Below, piece by piece: positions 31,657 to 39,662 of a stretch of 64,000 nt of DNA. Origin of the DNA: Bellilinea sp034411135. GTDB taxonomy: Bacteria; Chloroflexota; Anaerolineae; Anaerolineales; Anaerolineaceae. How positions within the stretch are numbered: the first letter of the stretch is position 1; every line of letters begins with the position of its first letter. Both the position numbers and the translations under genes were made by a program. The stretch lies in NCBI GenBank assembly GCA_034411135.1, contig DAOUMN010000059.1, forward strand, positions 28,968 to 92,967, written 5' to 3'. Under the pieces are notes generated by a model. The model was not told where the DNA came from. It did no database searches and saw nothing but the letters and a program-made list of their open reading frames with translations.

Positions 31657-33810
31657 ATGAGCAATACCATCTCACGACGTGATTTCCTAAAACTGGCGGG
31701 TGCCGGGGCGGCGGTTTCCGCTGTGCTCACCGGCTGCGGACCCATGGCACGCTACATTGTCCGCCGCCCGTACACCAACATGCCGGAATATAACCAGACT
31801 GGGTTGAGTACCTACTACGCATCCACCTGCCGCGAGTGCCCCGCCGGGTGCGGGATCATCGTGCGCACTAAAGAAGGGCGCGCCCTCACGATCGAAGGCA
31901 ATGCCCAGCATCCGGTCAACCGCGGTCGGCTGTGCTCGCGCGGTGTAACTGCCCAGCAGGGCTTGTACAATCCCGACCGGGTGCGCAATCCCGTCTTGCA
32001 GGCTCGCGGCGATGCCAGCCGCGCCAGGAGCATCACCTGGGATGAAGCCATCAGTGTTGTGCAAAATGCGCTCGGCAGCCAGCCGGATCAGGTGGCTTTT
32101 CTGATGGGCATGGCGCCGGATCATTTGTACGACCTGGTCAGCGAACTAACTACTCTGATCGGCGCACCGCAGCCCATCCGTTACAACGCTCTGACCACCT
32201 TCGAAATGCGCGCTACACTGGTGGAAGCCGCCGCTCAGGCATTCAATCGGGCTGCCCTGCCTTATTTTGACCTGGCAAATGCGGATGTGACATTTGCCTT
32301 CGGCGCCAACTTGCTGGAAAACTTTCTCTCACCGGTGGCTTATACCCGCGCCTATGGTGAATTCCGCCAGGGGCGGCTCACCCGCCGCGGCTACCTGGTG
32401 GTCTTCGAGCCGCGCCAATCACTAACCGCCGGCAACGCCGACGAGTGGATTCCTATCCGCCCGGGCAGCGAAGCCATTCTGGCAGCAGCGCTCAACCGGC
32501 TGGTGGCTGAAGCGCGCGGCATGCCAGTTTCGCCCACCTTCAGCACGGTCACAACGGCGGCTGCCGCGGCTGCCAGCGGGGTGAGTGAGGAAAAAATTCG
32601 CAGCCTGGCAGAACTATTCGCCAGCGCTGTTCATCCACTGGCAATCCCTGGTGGAAACGCACTGGCGCAAGCCGACGGTCTCATCACCGCCCGGCTGGTG
32701 CTTCATCTCAATACCCTGGTTCAAAACCTGGGACAACCCGGCGGGGTCTTCCTTACCCGCTCCACGCCTACTGCATCGAACTTCGCTGCAGTCAAGGACC
32801 TGGTGCGGCGCATGGCAGACAGCAAAGTCAAAGTCCTGTTCATTCACGGTGCAAACCCGCTTTTCGACCTTCCCCAGTCGCTCGGCTTCGCCGATGCGCT
32901 TGCCAAGGTACCGCTGGTTATCTCTTTTGCTTCCTTTCCGGATGAAACCGCTCTGGCAAGTGACTATATTTTTCCAGATCATACGCCGCTTGAATCGTTT
33001 GGCTACCAGCGTGTTCTGGCAGGCAGTGACCGCCCTGCATATTCCTCAATTCAGCCCGTGGTTGTGCCTTTGTATGACACCCGCGCCACAGCGGATGTGC
33101 TCATTGCCGCGGCGCGAGGTTTGGGCGGCGCGTTCGCCAATGGTCTGCCTTACCGAGACGAAGTGGACTTCATTCAGCAAAAGATTGTCCCATTGATTGG
33201 GGCGGGTGGCTTTTACACCGCACCCGAAGTACTGACCTTTTGGACACGCTGGCTGCAGTATGGCGGCTGGTGGACAGCCGAAACGGCGCTGGACACGCCT
33301 CAACCCGCTGCCGCACCGGACGCTGTGGTTACCTTCACCTCCCCACCAGCGCTTGAGGAAGGCAAACAGTTTTACCTGGTCACCTTCCCCAACCATTTTG
33401 GTGACGGCAGCGGCGCAAACCGCCCCTGGTTGCAGGAACTGCCCGATTGGATGACAACTGTCACCTGGAATTCGTGGGTCGAAATTCACCCAAAAACTGC
33501 CGACAAATTGGGATTGCACGACGACGATGTCGTCCGCATTAGTACCCCTTATGGATTCGTAGAAGCCAGCGTATACCGCTATCCTGCCATCCGGCCAGAT
33601 ACCATTGCCATTCCGTTCGGGCAAGGTCACACCGCCCTGGGGCGCTGGGCGGAAGGACGCGGCTGCAACCCGGCGCAGTTGCTGCCGGTCAGCACCAACG
33701 CGGCGGGTGATCTGACCTTTGGGGCGGTTGTCGCCTCAATCACCCCCACCGGTAAACGCCGCCCGCTTGCCCGTGTGGAGAGCAAGGAGGGCATCTATGG
33801 CAAACATTAA
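31657..33810 (+). CDS. actB: ActB1-like molybdopterin-oxidoreductase-family subunit of alternative complex III
   Basis: A 717-residue protein with a Tat signal (SRRDFLKLAGAGAAV, then an LTGC lipobox). The remainder is a molybdopterin-oxidoreductase (CISM) fold: CRECPAGCG near residue 55 and GRLCSRG near residue 87, then NPDRV, WDEAI, and a C-terminal region with WNSWVEIHPKTADKLGL and FGQGHTALGRWAEGRG. In ACIII this domain is normally fused to the ferredoxin domain (B2); here the two are separate genes. The four cysteines in CRECPAGCG...C are arranged as for a 4Fe-4S (FS0) site, which the well-studied ACIII ActB1 domain is generally said to lack. It is otherwise without obvious Mo-ligand residues that I can name. 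Confidence 0.83.
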   Translation: MSNTISRRDFLKLAGAGAAVSAVLTGCGPMARYIVRRPYTNMPEYNQTGLSTYYASTCRECPAGCGIIVRTKEGRALTIEGNAQHPVNRGRLCSRGVTAQQGLYNPDRVRNPVLQARGDASRARSITWDEAISVVQNALGSQPDQVAFLMGMAPDHLYDLVSELTTLIGAPQPIRYNALTTFEMRATLVEAAAQAFNRAALPYFDLANADVTFAFGANLLENFLSPVAYTRAYGEFRQGRLTRRGYLVVFEPRQSLTAGNADEWIPIRPGSEAILAAALNRLVAEARGMPVSPTFSTVTTAAAAAASGVSEEKIRSLAELFASAVHPLAIPGGNALAQADGLITARLVLHLNTLVQNLGQPGGVFLTRSTPTASNFAAVKDLVRRMADSKVKVLFIHGANPLFDLPQSLGFADALAKVPLVISFASFPDETALASDYIFPDHTPLESFGYQRVLAGSDRPAYSSIQPVVVPLYDTRATADVLIAAARGLGGAFANGLPYRDEVDFIQQKIVPLIGAGGFYTAPEVLTFWTRWLQYGGWWTAETALDTPQPAAAPDAVVTFTSPPALEEGKQFYLVTFPNHFGDGSGANRPWLQELPDWMTTVTWNSWVEIHPKTADKLGLHDDDVVRISTPYGFVEASVYRYPAIRPDTIAIPFGQGHTALGRWAEGRGCNPAQLLPVSTNAAGDLTFGAVVASITPTGKRRPLARVESKEGIYGKH

Positions 33811-33842
33811 CGTTAGCCGAGTGAAGACAAGGAGAGTAAATC

Positions 33843-34559
33843 ATGGCTGAAAAAGAGGCACCTCAAAAATGGGGTTTGGTGGTTGATCTCGACCGCTGCA
33901 CGGGCTGCAACGCCTGCATTGCCGCCTGCAGCATGGAAAACAATATTCCCTTCACCGGAGAGGATGACGTGGCTTACGGACGCGGCATGTACTGGTTGTA
34001 CAACAAACGCGAATGGGTTGGGGAATATCCCGAAATCAAGCCTGCCTTCCAACCGGTGATGTGCCAGCAATGCGGTAATGCCCCTTGCGAGCCGGTTTGC
34101 CCGGTGTTTGCCTCGGTACACAGCGAGGAAGAGCAAATCAACCTGGCTGTTTACAACCGTTGCGTGGGTACGCGCTACTGCGCCAACAACTGTCCGTACC
34201 ATGCTCGCCAGTTCAATTACTTCGATTACGAAATGCCCGAACCGATGAACTCGTACCTTAACCCGGACGTATCTGTCCGGCGGCGCGGCGTAATGGAAAA
34301 ATGCACTTTCTGCGTCCAGCGCATTGTGCGCGGCAGGCAGAAAGCCAGCACCGAGGGCCGCGAAGTGCACGACGGCGAAATCCAGCCCGCCTGCGTGCAA
34401 GCCTGCCCATCCGGCGCGCTGGTCTTCGGTGATTTGAGCAACCCCGAAACCCAAGCCAGCCGGATGGCGCGCAACCAGCGCCGCTATCAACTACTCGAGG
34501 AACTCGGCACCTTACCCCGCGTGACCTATCTCAAAGGAGGTGGACGCAATGGCGGCTGA
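33843..34559 (+). CDS. actB: Four-cluster ferredoxin, ActB2-like subunit of alternative complex III
   Basis: A 238-residue iron-sulfur protein with four cluster motifs. The first is CTGCNACIAACSMEN. The second is CQQCGNAPCEPVCPV. The third is CVGTRYCANNCPYHARQFNY, where the usual second Cys is Thr, so a 3Fe-4S cluster is expected. The fourth is split between CTFCVQRI and CVQACPSGAL. One 3Fe-4S plus three 4Fe-4S clusters is the known content of ActB. The gene has no signal, so it would travel with the Tat-exported ActB1 by hitchhiking. It overlaps the next gene by 11 bases. Confidence 0.92.
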   Translation: MAEKEAPQKWGLVVDLDRCTGCNACIAACSMENNIPFTGEDDVAYGRGMYWLYNKREWVGEYPEIKPAFQPVMCQQCGNAPCEPVCPVFASVHSEEEQINLAVYNRCVGTRYCANNCPYHARQFNYFDYEMPEPMNSYLNPDVSVRRRGVMEKCTFCVQRIVRGRQKASTEGREVHDGEIQPACVQACPSGALVFGDLSNPETQASRMARNQRRYQLLEELGTLPRVTYLKGGGRNGG

Positions 34560-35988
34560 ATCCAAACTCTTGCAAGCCCTCAAACCAGCCGAACACGCTG
34601 AAGAAGATCCCAAAGAGCATTTGATGCTCGATCCACGCCCACGCGAGGAGATGAACCGCATGGTCATGGAAGCCATGACCACCACCACCCGCCGCTATTG
34701 GATCTGGCTGATCAGTCTGGGACTGGGCGCCGCAATCTTGCTGTTTGGCGCCTGGGGATACATGATCGCCGAGGGTATTGGTGTGGCTGGCGTGCGTCGC
34801 CCGGTCTTTTGGGGTGTGTTCATCGTCACCTTCGTTTTTTGGATCGGCATCAGCCACGCCGGTACGTTCGTGTCCGCCATTCTGCGGGTCTTCAAGGCAG
34901 AGTTTCGCCGTCCATTTACCCGTGCTGCCGAACTGATGACCACCTTCGGGCTGGCAGCCGGTGCACTCTACCCGCTCATTCACCTGGGACGGGTGTGGGT
35001 ATTCTACTGGATGGTGCCCTACCCAAACGCTCGCTGGTTGTGGCCCAACTTCCGCTCGCCGCTGGTGTGGGACTTCCTCGCCATCACTACCTACCTGCTC
35101 TCCAGTACCATTTACCTTTACCTGCCGCTGGTGCCCGACCTGGCAATGGCGCGAGACCGCACCAAAGGCTGGCGGCACACCATTTACAAAGTGTTGGCAC
35201 TGGGCTGGCGCGGCACCGAAGCTGAGTGGTATCGCCTGCGCAAGGCGATCAACATCTTTGCCTTCGCCATCATCCCGGTCATGTTTTCGGTGCATACCAT
35301 CGTCTCCTGGGACTTCGCTGTCGGTCAGGTGGCGGGCTGGCACTCCACTATTTTCGGTCCTTATTTCATTGTCGGCGCAATCCTGTCCGGCGTCGCGGCG
35401 GTGGTTACCATCCTTTTCGTCCTGCGCAATACAATGAAGCACTTCGACTATTTCATTCGCGTGGAACACTTCGATGCACTGGGCAAGCTGCTGCTCGTCT
35501 TTTCGATGGCTTGGGCGTATTTCTTCTTCAATGAGTACCTGCTGTCCTGGTACGGCGGTGATACAGCGGTCAGGCGGGTTATCGACATGCACGCCACCGG
35601 ACCGGATTCCTGGCTGTGGTACACCATGCTGATCTGCAACGTCGCCATTCCTTGGTTGACGTTGTGGAACAAGACCATTCGGCGCACGCCCTGGGCAATG
35701 TTCATCATCACCCTGTTGATCAATGTGGGGATGTACGCCGAGCGGTACATGATCATCCCCGCCACGCTGGGTCACCAGCGCTTCCCCTTCGATTGGGGCA
35801 TGTATTCGCCGCGTATCGAAATTCCGATTGCTATCGGCACCTTGTGTCTGTTCATGTTCTTGTACATGGCAGCCGCACGGCTGATTCCACTAGTGCCGGT
35901 CTGGGAAGTGCAGGAAGGGCAAATCGCCCACTCGCTGCGCAAGGTCGGCAAAGCGCACATGCCGTCCGTAACCGAACTGGAAGAGTGA
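34549..35988 (+). CDS. actC: NrfD-like membrane subunit, ActC of alternative complex III
   Basis: A 479-residue polytopic protein of the NrfD/PsrC family, with about ten membrane helices (for example WIWLISLGLGAAILLFGAWG and VWDFLAITTYLLSSTIYLYL). It has the conserved membrane-quinone site region (ISHAGTFVSAILRVF) and YLPLVPDLAMARD. In ACIII it is the quinol-binding subunit. The ATG at 34549 follows AAAGGAGGT and overlaps the ActB2 stop by 11 bases. The gene order B-C-D-E matches ACIII. Confidence 0.92.
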   Translation: MAAESKLLQALKPAEHAEEDPKEHLMLDPRPREEMNRMVMEAMTTTTRRYWIWLISLGLGAAILLFGAWGYMIAEGIGVAGVRRPVFWGVFIVTFVFWIGISHAGTFVSAILRVFKAEFRRPFTRAAELMTTFGLAAGALYPLIHLGRVWVFYWMVPYPNARWLWPNFRSPLVWDFLAITTYLLSSTIYLYLPLVPDLAMARDRTKGWRHTIYKVLALGWRGTEAEWYRLRKAINIFAFAIIPVMFSVHTIVSWDFAVGQVAGWHSTIFGPYFIVGAILSGVAAVVTILFVLRNTMKHFDYFIRVEHFDALGKLLLVFSMAWAYFFFNEYLLSWYGGDTAVRRVIDMHATGPDSWLWYTMLICNVAIPWLTLWNKTIRRTPWAMFIITLLINVGMYAERYMIIPATLGHQRFPFDWGMYSPRIEIPIAIGTLCLFMFLYMAAARLIPLVPVWEVQEGQIAHSLRKVGKAHMPSVTELEE

Positions 35989-36001
35989 CAAGGAGCGCAC
36001 C

Positions 36002-36538
36002 ATGACTGCAAAAGTCATACACCTGGCTTTATTCAAAGAGGAGCAAATCGACCACGCAGCGGAAGCGATCTCCCGACTGCACGAATTGGGCATTGAAGAT
36101 CACGACATCTCGGTTATTTCCGGTATCCCCTACTCGGAAAAAATCCTCGGCCGCCCAATGAGCTGGTCGAACATCGGCAGAATTGGTCTGATCGGCGCGG
36201 TGCTGGGTTTCCTGGTCGCAACCTTCTTGAACTTCGGAACGCCGCTGCTGTATCCGATCCGCGTGGCAGCCATGGGACTGGCGCCCATTCCAACCTCGAT
36301 TGTCGTGACCTTCGAGTTGACCATGCTCGGTTTGTTAATCAGCACTTTCATTGGTGTCTTTGTCGAAACCATCTCCCCGTCCTATGGACCAAAAGGGTAT
36401 CACCCCAAGATCAGCGACGGTCACATTGGCGTCCTGTTCAGTGGTCCGGCGCAATTGGATGAAAAGGTGCACAGCGCATTGGGCGAACTGGGCGCCGAAC
36501 TGGTGCACGAGGTCGAGGAGGAAAAACTATGGCTGTGA
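36002..36538 (+). CDS. actD: ActD-like subunit of alternative complex III (DUF3341)
   Basis: A 178-residue protein of the DUF3341 type found in ACIII operons. Residues 1-55 are soluble (HLALFKEEQIDHAAEAISRL; ISVISGIPYSEKIL). Two membrane helices lie near residues 60-80 and 95-120, and the C-terminal part has HPKISDGHIGVLF and DEKVHSALGELGAELVHEVEE. It occurs 13 bases after ActC and shares a 10-base overlap with ActE. The role in the complex is structural by family knowledge. Confidence 0.9.
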   Translation: MTAKVIHLALFKEEQIDHAAEAISRLHELGIEDHDISVISGIPYSEKILGRPMSWSNIGRIGLIGAVLGFLVATFLNFGTPLLYPIRVAAMGLAPIPTSIVVTFELTMLGLLISTFIGVFVETISPSYGPKGYHPKISDGHIGVLFSGPAQLDEKVHSALGELGAELVHEVEEEKLWL

Positions 36539-37053
36539 TCAAACGCCTGATCATCGTTCTGGTTGTGCTTGCCAGCCCGCTGGCAATCGGATTGCTGTTT
36601 ACTTACGATATCATCAAAATCGAGTGGATTTCCTTCATGGAAATCCAACCCTCCTACCGTTCGATGGAAAATCCGCTGCCGCTGCCGCCGCGCTCGGTGC
36701 CAGTACAGGGCGCCGCCTACATACCCGAGTTGGGCGCGCCTGCCAACCCGGTGCCCACCAGTGACGAATCACTCCAGCGCGGCAAGGGGTATTATGATAC
36801 CGCCTGCGCCTTGTGTCACGGTGCAACCGGAAACGGCGGCGGGGCATTTTCCGGTTTTTTGGTGCAATATCCACCCGCAAACCTGATCCGCGTGGACGCC
36901 AACGCTCGCCAGATCAGTGACGGGGCTATCTTCCTGATCATCACGAACGGTGTCGAGGGGCGCATGCCGGGACTGATCGAAAATCTACCCACTGCCGAAA
37001 TGCGCTGGGACGTGGTCAATTACGTGCGCTCCCTGCAGCAAGCCGCACCGTAA
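36529..37053 (+). CDS. actE: Monoheme cytochrome c, ActE-like subunit
   Basis: A 174-residue protein anchored by an N-terminal helix (residues 4-25). A single haem site CALCHGATGNG is near residue 90 and the Met ligand is in VEGRMPGL near residue 147. This is the layout of ActE of alternative complex III. ATG at 36529 lies inside the end of ActD. It is the last subunit gene seen: ActF (a second NrfD-like subunit) is absent, and a csp promoter begins 36 bases after the stop. No cytochrome oxidase gene follows. Confidence 0.9.
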   Translation: MAVIKRLIIVLVVLASPLAIGLLFTYDIIKIEWISFMEIQPSYRSMENPLPLPPRSVPVQGAAYIPELGAPANPVPTSDESLQRGKGYYDTACALCHGATGNGGGAFSGFLVQYPPANLIRVDANARQISDGAIFLIITNGVEGRMPGLIENLPTAEMRWDVVNYVRSLQQAAP

Positions 37054-37088
37054 GAACAGGATTAACCATTCATTCATTAAATTGGGTC

Positions 37089-37116
37089 TTGATTTACCTG
37101 AAGATTATGTTATAAT
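37089..37116 (+). promoter_or_regulatory. Promoter of the cold-shock gene
   Basis: TTGATT (37089-37094) and TATAAT (37111-37116) are separated by 16 bases. Transcription is expected near 37123, giving a leader of about 135 bases before the cold-shock start codon. Confidence 0.7.
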
Positions 37117-37124
37117 TCTCTCCG

Positions 37125-37205
37125 TTGGTCGAGGTTCCTCAACCAGCATTTACGGAGATCGAGCCTGGTTTGAAATGCCTGCCGGTTTCGTTCGGGAGGC
37201 ATTTT
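37125..37205 (+). promoter_or_regulatory. Structured leader of the cold-shock mRNA with a terminator-like hairpin
   Basis: Three stems can form between the predicted transcription start and the gene. H1 pairs TTGGTCGAG (37125-37133) with CTCAACCAG (37138-37146), with one C-A mismatch and a terminal U-G wobble. H2 pairs AACCAG (37141-37146) with CTGGTT (37165-37170). H1 and H2 share the AACCAG strand, so they exclude each other. H3 pairs AAATGCCT (37173-37180) with AGGCATTT (37197-37204) and is followed by T residues, like an intrinsic terminator or attenuator. Long leaders that refold with temperature are known for cspA-type mRNAs. That this is a thermosensor is inference. Confidence 0.5.
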
Positions 37206-37257
37206 TATTTGGCAAGATCAAAATCAATTTTTTATAGCACCAAATGGAGTATCTCAA

Positions 37258-37467
37258 ATGTCTGATCGTGTCGTTGGTAATGTCAAGTGGTTCAATAGCG
37301 AAAAAGGGTACGGATTTATTTCGCAGGAAAATGGTCCTGATGTATTCGTACACCATACCGCTATCCAGGCTGACGGTTTCCGCACCCTGAACGAGGGTCA
37401 AAAGGTCGAGTTCTCGATCGAAAAAGGACCCAAGGGTTTGCAAGCCGCCCGCTTGATTGTTCTCTAA
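37258..37467 (+). CDS. csp: Cold-shock-domain protein (Csp)
   Basis: A 69-residue protein, the usual size for CspA-family single-stranded nucleic-acid-binding chaperones. It has the RNP1-like motif GYGFISQENGPDVFVHHTAI (RNP1 KGYGFI and RNP2 DVFVHH) after GNVKWFNSEKG. AATGGAGTATCTCAA supplies a GGAG ribosome site. It has its own promoter and a long structured leader, and a terminator follows, so it is monocistronic. Confidence 0.97.
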   Translation: MSDRVVGNVKWFNSEKGYGFISQENGPDVFVHHTAIQADGFRTLNEGQKVEFSIEKGPKGLQAARLIVL

Positions 37468-37488
37468 TCACCACCCTGACCAAACCGA

Positions 37489-37521
37489 ACGCCCCTACTC
37501 GCACGAGCAGGGGCGTTTTTT
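37489..37521 (+). terminator. Intrinsic terminator of the cold-shock gene
   Basis: AACGCCCCT (37489-37497) and AGGGGCGTT (37509-37517) form a GC-rich stem with a short loop, followed by a T tract (GTTTTTT). It ends before the tRNA-Ser gene. Confidence 0.9.
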
Positions 37522-37554
37522 GACTTACCCGGCTTCGGGCTCGCTGTTTTATGG

Positions 37555-37560
37555 TATAAT
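37555..37560 (+). promoter_or_regulatory. -10 box of tRNA-Ser
   Basis: A perfect TATAAT lies 26 bases upstream of the tRNA. I see no good -35 at 16-18 bases upstream, so the rest of the promoter is weak or divergent. Confidence 0.5.
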
Positions 37561-37586
37561 CCTGCCGCTCGCCATCGAGCATCCGC

Positions 37587-37676
<90 letters not shown>

Positions 37677-37679
37677 CCC

Positions 37680-37705
37680 ATCCCGGGCTTGGTTCCGGGA
37701 TTTTT
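37680..37705 (+). terminator. Intrinsic terminator after tRNA-Ser
   Basis: ATCCCGG and CCGGGAT form a stem with loop GCTTGGTT, followed by TTTTTC. It separates the tRNA-Ser and tRNA-Val transcription units. Confidence 0.8.
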
Positions 37706-37706
37706 C

Positions 37707-37735
37707 TTGCACTTTCATCACCCTTCGGGTATAAT
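37707..37735 (+). promoter_or_regulatory. Promoter of tRNA-Val
   Basis: TTGCAC (37707-37712) and TATAAT (37730-37735) have the ideal 17-base spacer and lie 12 bases upstream of the mature tRNA 5' end. Confidence 0.85.
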
Positions 37736-37747
37736 AGCCGTGCTTTT

Positions 37748-37821
37748 GGGCGGTTAGCTCAGTTGGTTAGAGCGTTGCGTTGACATCGCAGAGGTCGTAG
37801 GTTCGAGTCCTATACCGCCCA
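37748..37821 (+). tRNA. tRNA-Val (anticodon GAC)
   Basis: The acceptor stem GGGCGGT (37748-37754) pairs with ACCGCCC (37814-37820). The D-arm contains TAGCTCAGTTGGTTAGAGC, the anticodon loop is TTGACAT with GAC as anticodon, and the T-arm contains GGTTCGAGTCC. The discriminator is A at 37821. The following bases are CAC, so 3' CCA is not encoded, unlike the neighbouring tRNA-Ser. Confidence 0.95.
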
Positions 37822-37826
37822 CACAC

Positions 37827-37857
37827 AAAAAACCGCGCGGTCGCGCGGCTTTTTTTA
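37827..37857 (+). terminator. Intrinsic terminator after tRNA-Val
   Basis: AACCGCGCG and CGCGCGGC form a stem with a GT loop, flanked by an A tract on the 5' side and seven T on the 3' side, so it can work in both directions. It also lies 17 bases downstream of the stop of the convergent M23 gene on the minus strand. Confidence 0.85.
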
Positions 37858-37873
37858 CCTTTTTTGCTGTACA

Positions 37874-39079
37874 TCACTGCACGAAATTAAGCGGGTCCAC
37901 CTTGCCAAACACATCGCTGCGCATTTCAAAGTGCAGGTGCGGTCCGGTCGAGCGCCCGGTCGAACCCATCAGCGCAATCTGGTCACCCTGGTACACGCTC
38001 TGCCCGCAGCCAACATAGATGGCAGATAGGTGGGCATAATAGGTCTGCCAGCCGTTGCCATGATCGATCACCACCAGGTTGCCGTAACCAAAGTCATTCC
38101 AACCGGCGTACACGATCACCCCGTTGTCCGAGGCATAAATTGCCACGCCATTGGAACCACCAATATCAATACCAAAGTGGTTGATCTCTGGTTGGAAGCG
38201 GTATCCAGAGATATAACGAGTTGCAGAGGGCCAGACAAACGTGTTAGTACCCACGGCGCCTTCATACACCGTGCCACAAAAGCCCGGACCAACCGTCTTC
38301 GCTACTGCTGGGTTATCGCGGGTGATGCGCGGCATGTTCCAGGTGATGAACTGCCCCGTACCGCCCGGCACGAAGACCATGGTGCCCGGCTGGATATTGG
38401 GCGCGGCAAAATCGCCCACCGACTCAACCGTCATTTGATTGCCGGGCCAGTTGATGATATCCTCCGGGGTTACCTTAAAAAAACGCGCCACCGCGTTCAA
38501 GCCGTCACCGGTATGCCACTCGTAAACCACGCCATCCTGCGGCGGAATTTTGATCACCTGGCCAGGGGTCAGCCAATGCGGATCGCCCAGTTCCTTGGGG
38601 TTGCTCCACATCAACGTTTGGGGTTTTAAACCGAAGCGTTCGGCAATGGTGAACAGTGTATCGCCGGTTTTGATCTCATACTCGACGAAATCGAAGCGCG
38701 GACGTGAAGGCAGCGTGGTGTGCAGCATCGCCAGACGGAAAATACCGTTGACTTGCGCGGTCGGACTGGGGGCAAACTCAGGCGGCGCAACCGGCGGTGT
38801 GGCGGTAGGTAGCGCGGCGGCTACCGCCGCAGTCTGGGTGGCAACCTGCCCCTTCAGGTAGAAGTTGCTCATCACCCACACCACCATTAAAACCAAAACC
38901 AGAGATGCCAACCCGCTGCCAATGCGCAGCGTGGCTTCCCCCAGACCAATTTGTACCAGATTTTGCCAGATTTCAGCCACACCCCGCCCCGTTCGACGGG
39001 GACTCAAAGGATCCTGGGCTTCATCTTGTTGTTCACGATCGGCAGGGAACACATCGTTCGATGTCGATTGATCGGTCAT
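37874..39079 (-). CDS. LysM-M23 endopeptidase, membrane-anchored
   Basis: A 401-residue peptidoglycan hydrolase. The N-terminal ~45 residues are cytoplasmic, then a membrane helix (LASLVLVLMVVWVMSNFYL) is followed by an Ala/Pro-rich linker. A LysM module reads YEIKTGDTLFTIAERFGL...LTPGQVIKIPP, and a second is weaker (WHTGDGLNAVARFFKVTPEDI). The M23 domain has NHFGIDIGG, carrying the zinc His and Asp (HxxxD), and its other motif GPHLHFEM supplies the last His (HxH). The substrate is peptide crosslinks in the cell wall. It faces the tRNA-Val gene and has its own AGAAGGA ribosome site. Confidence 0.93.
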   Translation of the reverse strand: MTDQSTSNDVFPADREQQDEAQDPLSPRRTGRGVAEIWQNLVQIGLGEATLRIGSGLASLVLVLMVVWVMSNFYLKGQVATQTAAVAAALPTATPPVAPPEFAPSPTAQVNGIFRLAMLHTTLPSRPRFDFVEYEIKTGDTLFTIAERFGLKPQTLMWSNPKELGDPHWLTPGQVIKIPPQDGVVYEWHTGDGLNAVARFFKVTPEDIINWPGNQMTVESVGDFAAPNIQPGTMVFVPGGTGQFITWNMPRITRDNPAVAKTVGPGFCGTVYEGAVGTNTFVWPSATRYISGYRFQPEINHFGIDIGGSNGVAIYASDNGVIVYAGWNDFGYGNLVVIDHGNGWQTYYAHLSAIYVGCGQSVYQGDQIALMGSTGRSTGPHLHFEMRSDVFGKVDPLNFVQ

Positions 39080-39170
39080 GTTCTAGTTGTCCTTCTGTGA
39101 CACTATAACACAAGCCGCGGCAATGGTCAAGCGACGTTAAACCTACGCTTTTGAAGATTCAGACCCACAA

Positions 39171-39662
39171 TCAGCGCTTGCGGCGGTCGGAAAACGGAAT
39201 CAGCAACAAAAAACCAATCGCAATCAGCACCTGACCCAGCTCCACCCCACGCGCCTGCCAGGGACCAAAGTACGGCACCCCCGGCAGCGGATGACTACCT
39301 GCACCGAACACGTCTGCCATGCCGGCAAAGACTGCAATCACGTAACCGGTGGCTACCAGACGTAGCCCAATATCCGCCAGGATGCTCGGCTGGCGGTCCT
39401 TCCACAGTGACATCAGGCTGATATACCCGCCAATGCAGATGAATGCCAGCCCAATCAGAAACACAGCGATTTGCACAAAGCCAATCACCGGGCTGCGGTC
39501 CATGCCAAACAGGCTGGGACGCGCACCGAGCAGGAAGATCACAAAACCCAGCAGTGTGAATGCCAGACCAAAGCGCACCCGCCGCAGAGAAAAAATGCGA
39601 TTCGGGCGGCTTTCCACCGGCTGGGAGGCAGGTGTATTACTGCTGGAAGGATTTGAAGTCAT
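39171..39662 (-). CDS. Small polytopic membrane protein
   Basis: A 163-residue protein of unknown function with about four predicted membrane helices (LAFTLLGFVIFLLGA, FVQIAVFLIGLAFICIGGYI, LVATGYVIAVFAGMADVFG and VLIAIGFLLLIPF) and a Ser/Pro-rich N-terminus of ~25 residues. Its ATG overlaps the M19 dipeptidase stop by 4 bases, so it is translationally coupled to it. A similar arrangement may exist in related genomes; this cannot be checked here. Confidence 0.75.
   Translation of the reverse strand: MTSNPSSSNTPASQPVESRPNRIFSLRRVRFGLAFTLLGFVIFLLGARPSLFGMDRSPVIGFVQIAVFLIGLAFICIGGYISLMSLWKDRQPSILADIGLRLVATGYVIAVFAGMADVFGAGSHPLPGVPYFGPWQARGVELGQVLIAIGFLLLIPFSDRRKR

Noticed and set aside
31657..33810. 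Nitrate reductase, formate dehydrogenase or polysulfide reductase catalytic subunit
   Set aside because: The neighbours (pentaheme, DUF3341, monoheme cytochrome) are specific for alternative complex III.
34531..35775. A 414-codon minus-strand open frame opposite ActC
   Set aside because: It is antisense to an NrfD-like gene; the translated product is His/Asp/Gln-rich low-complexity and has no domain.
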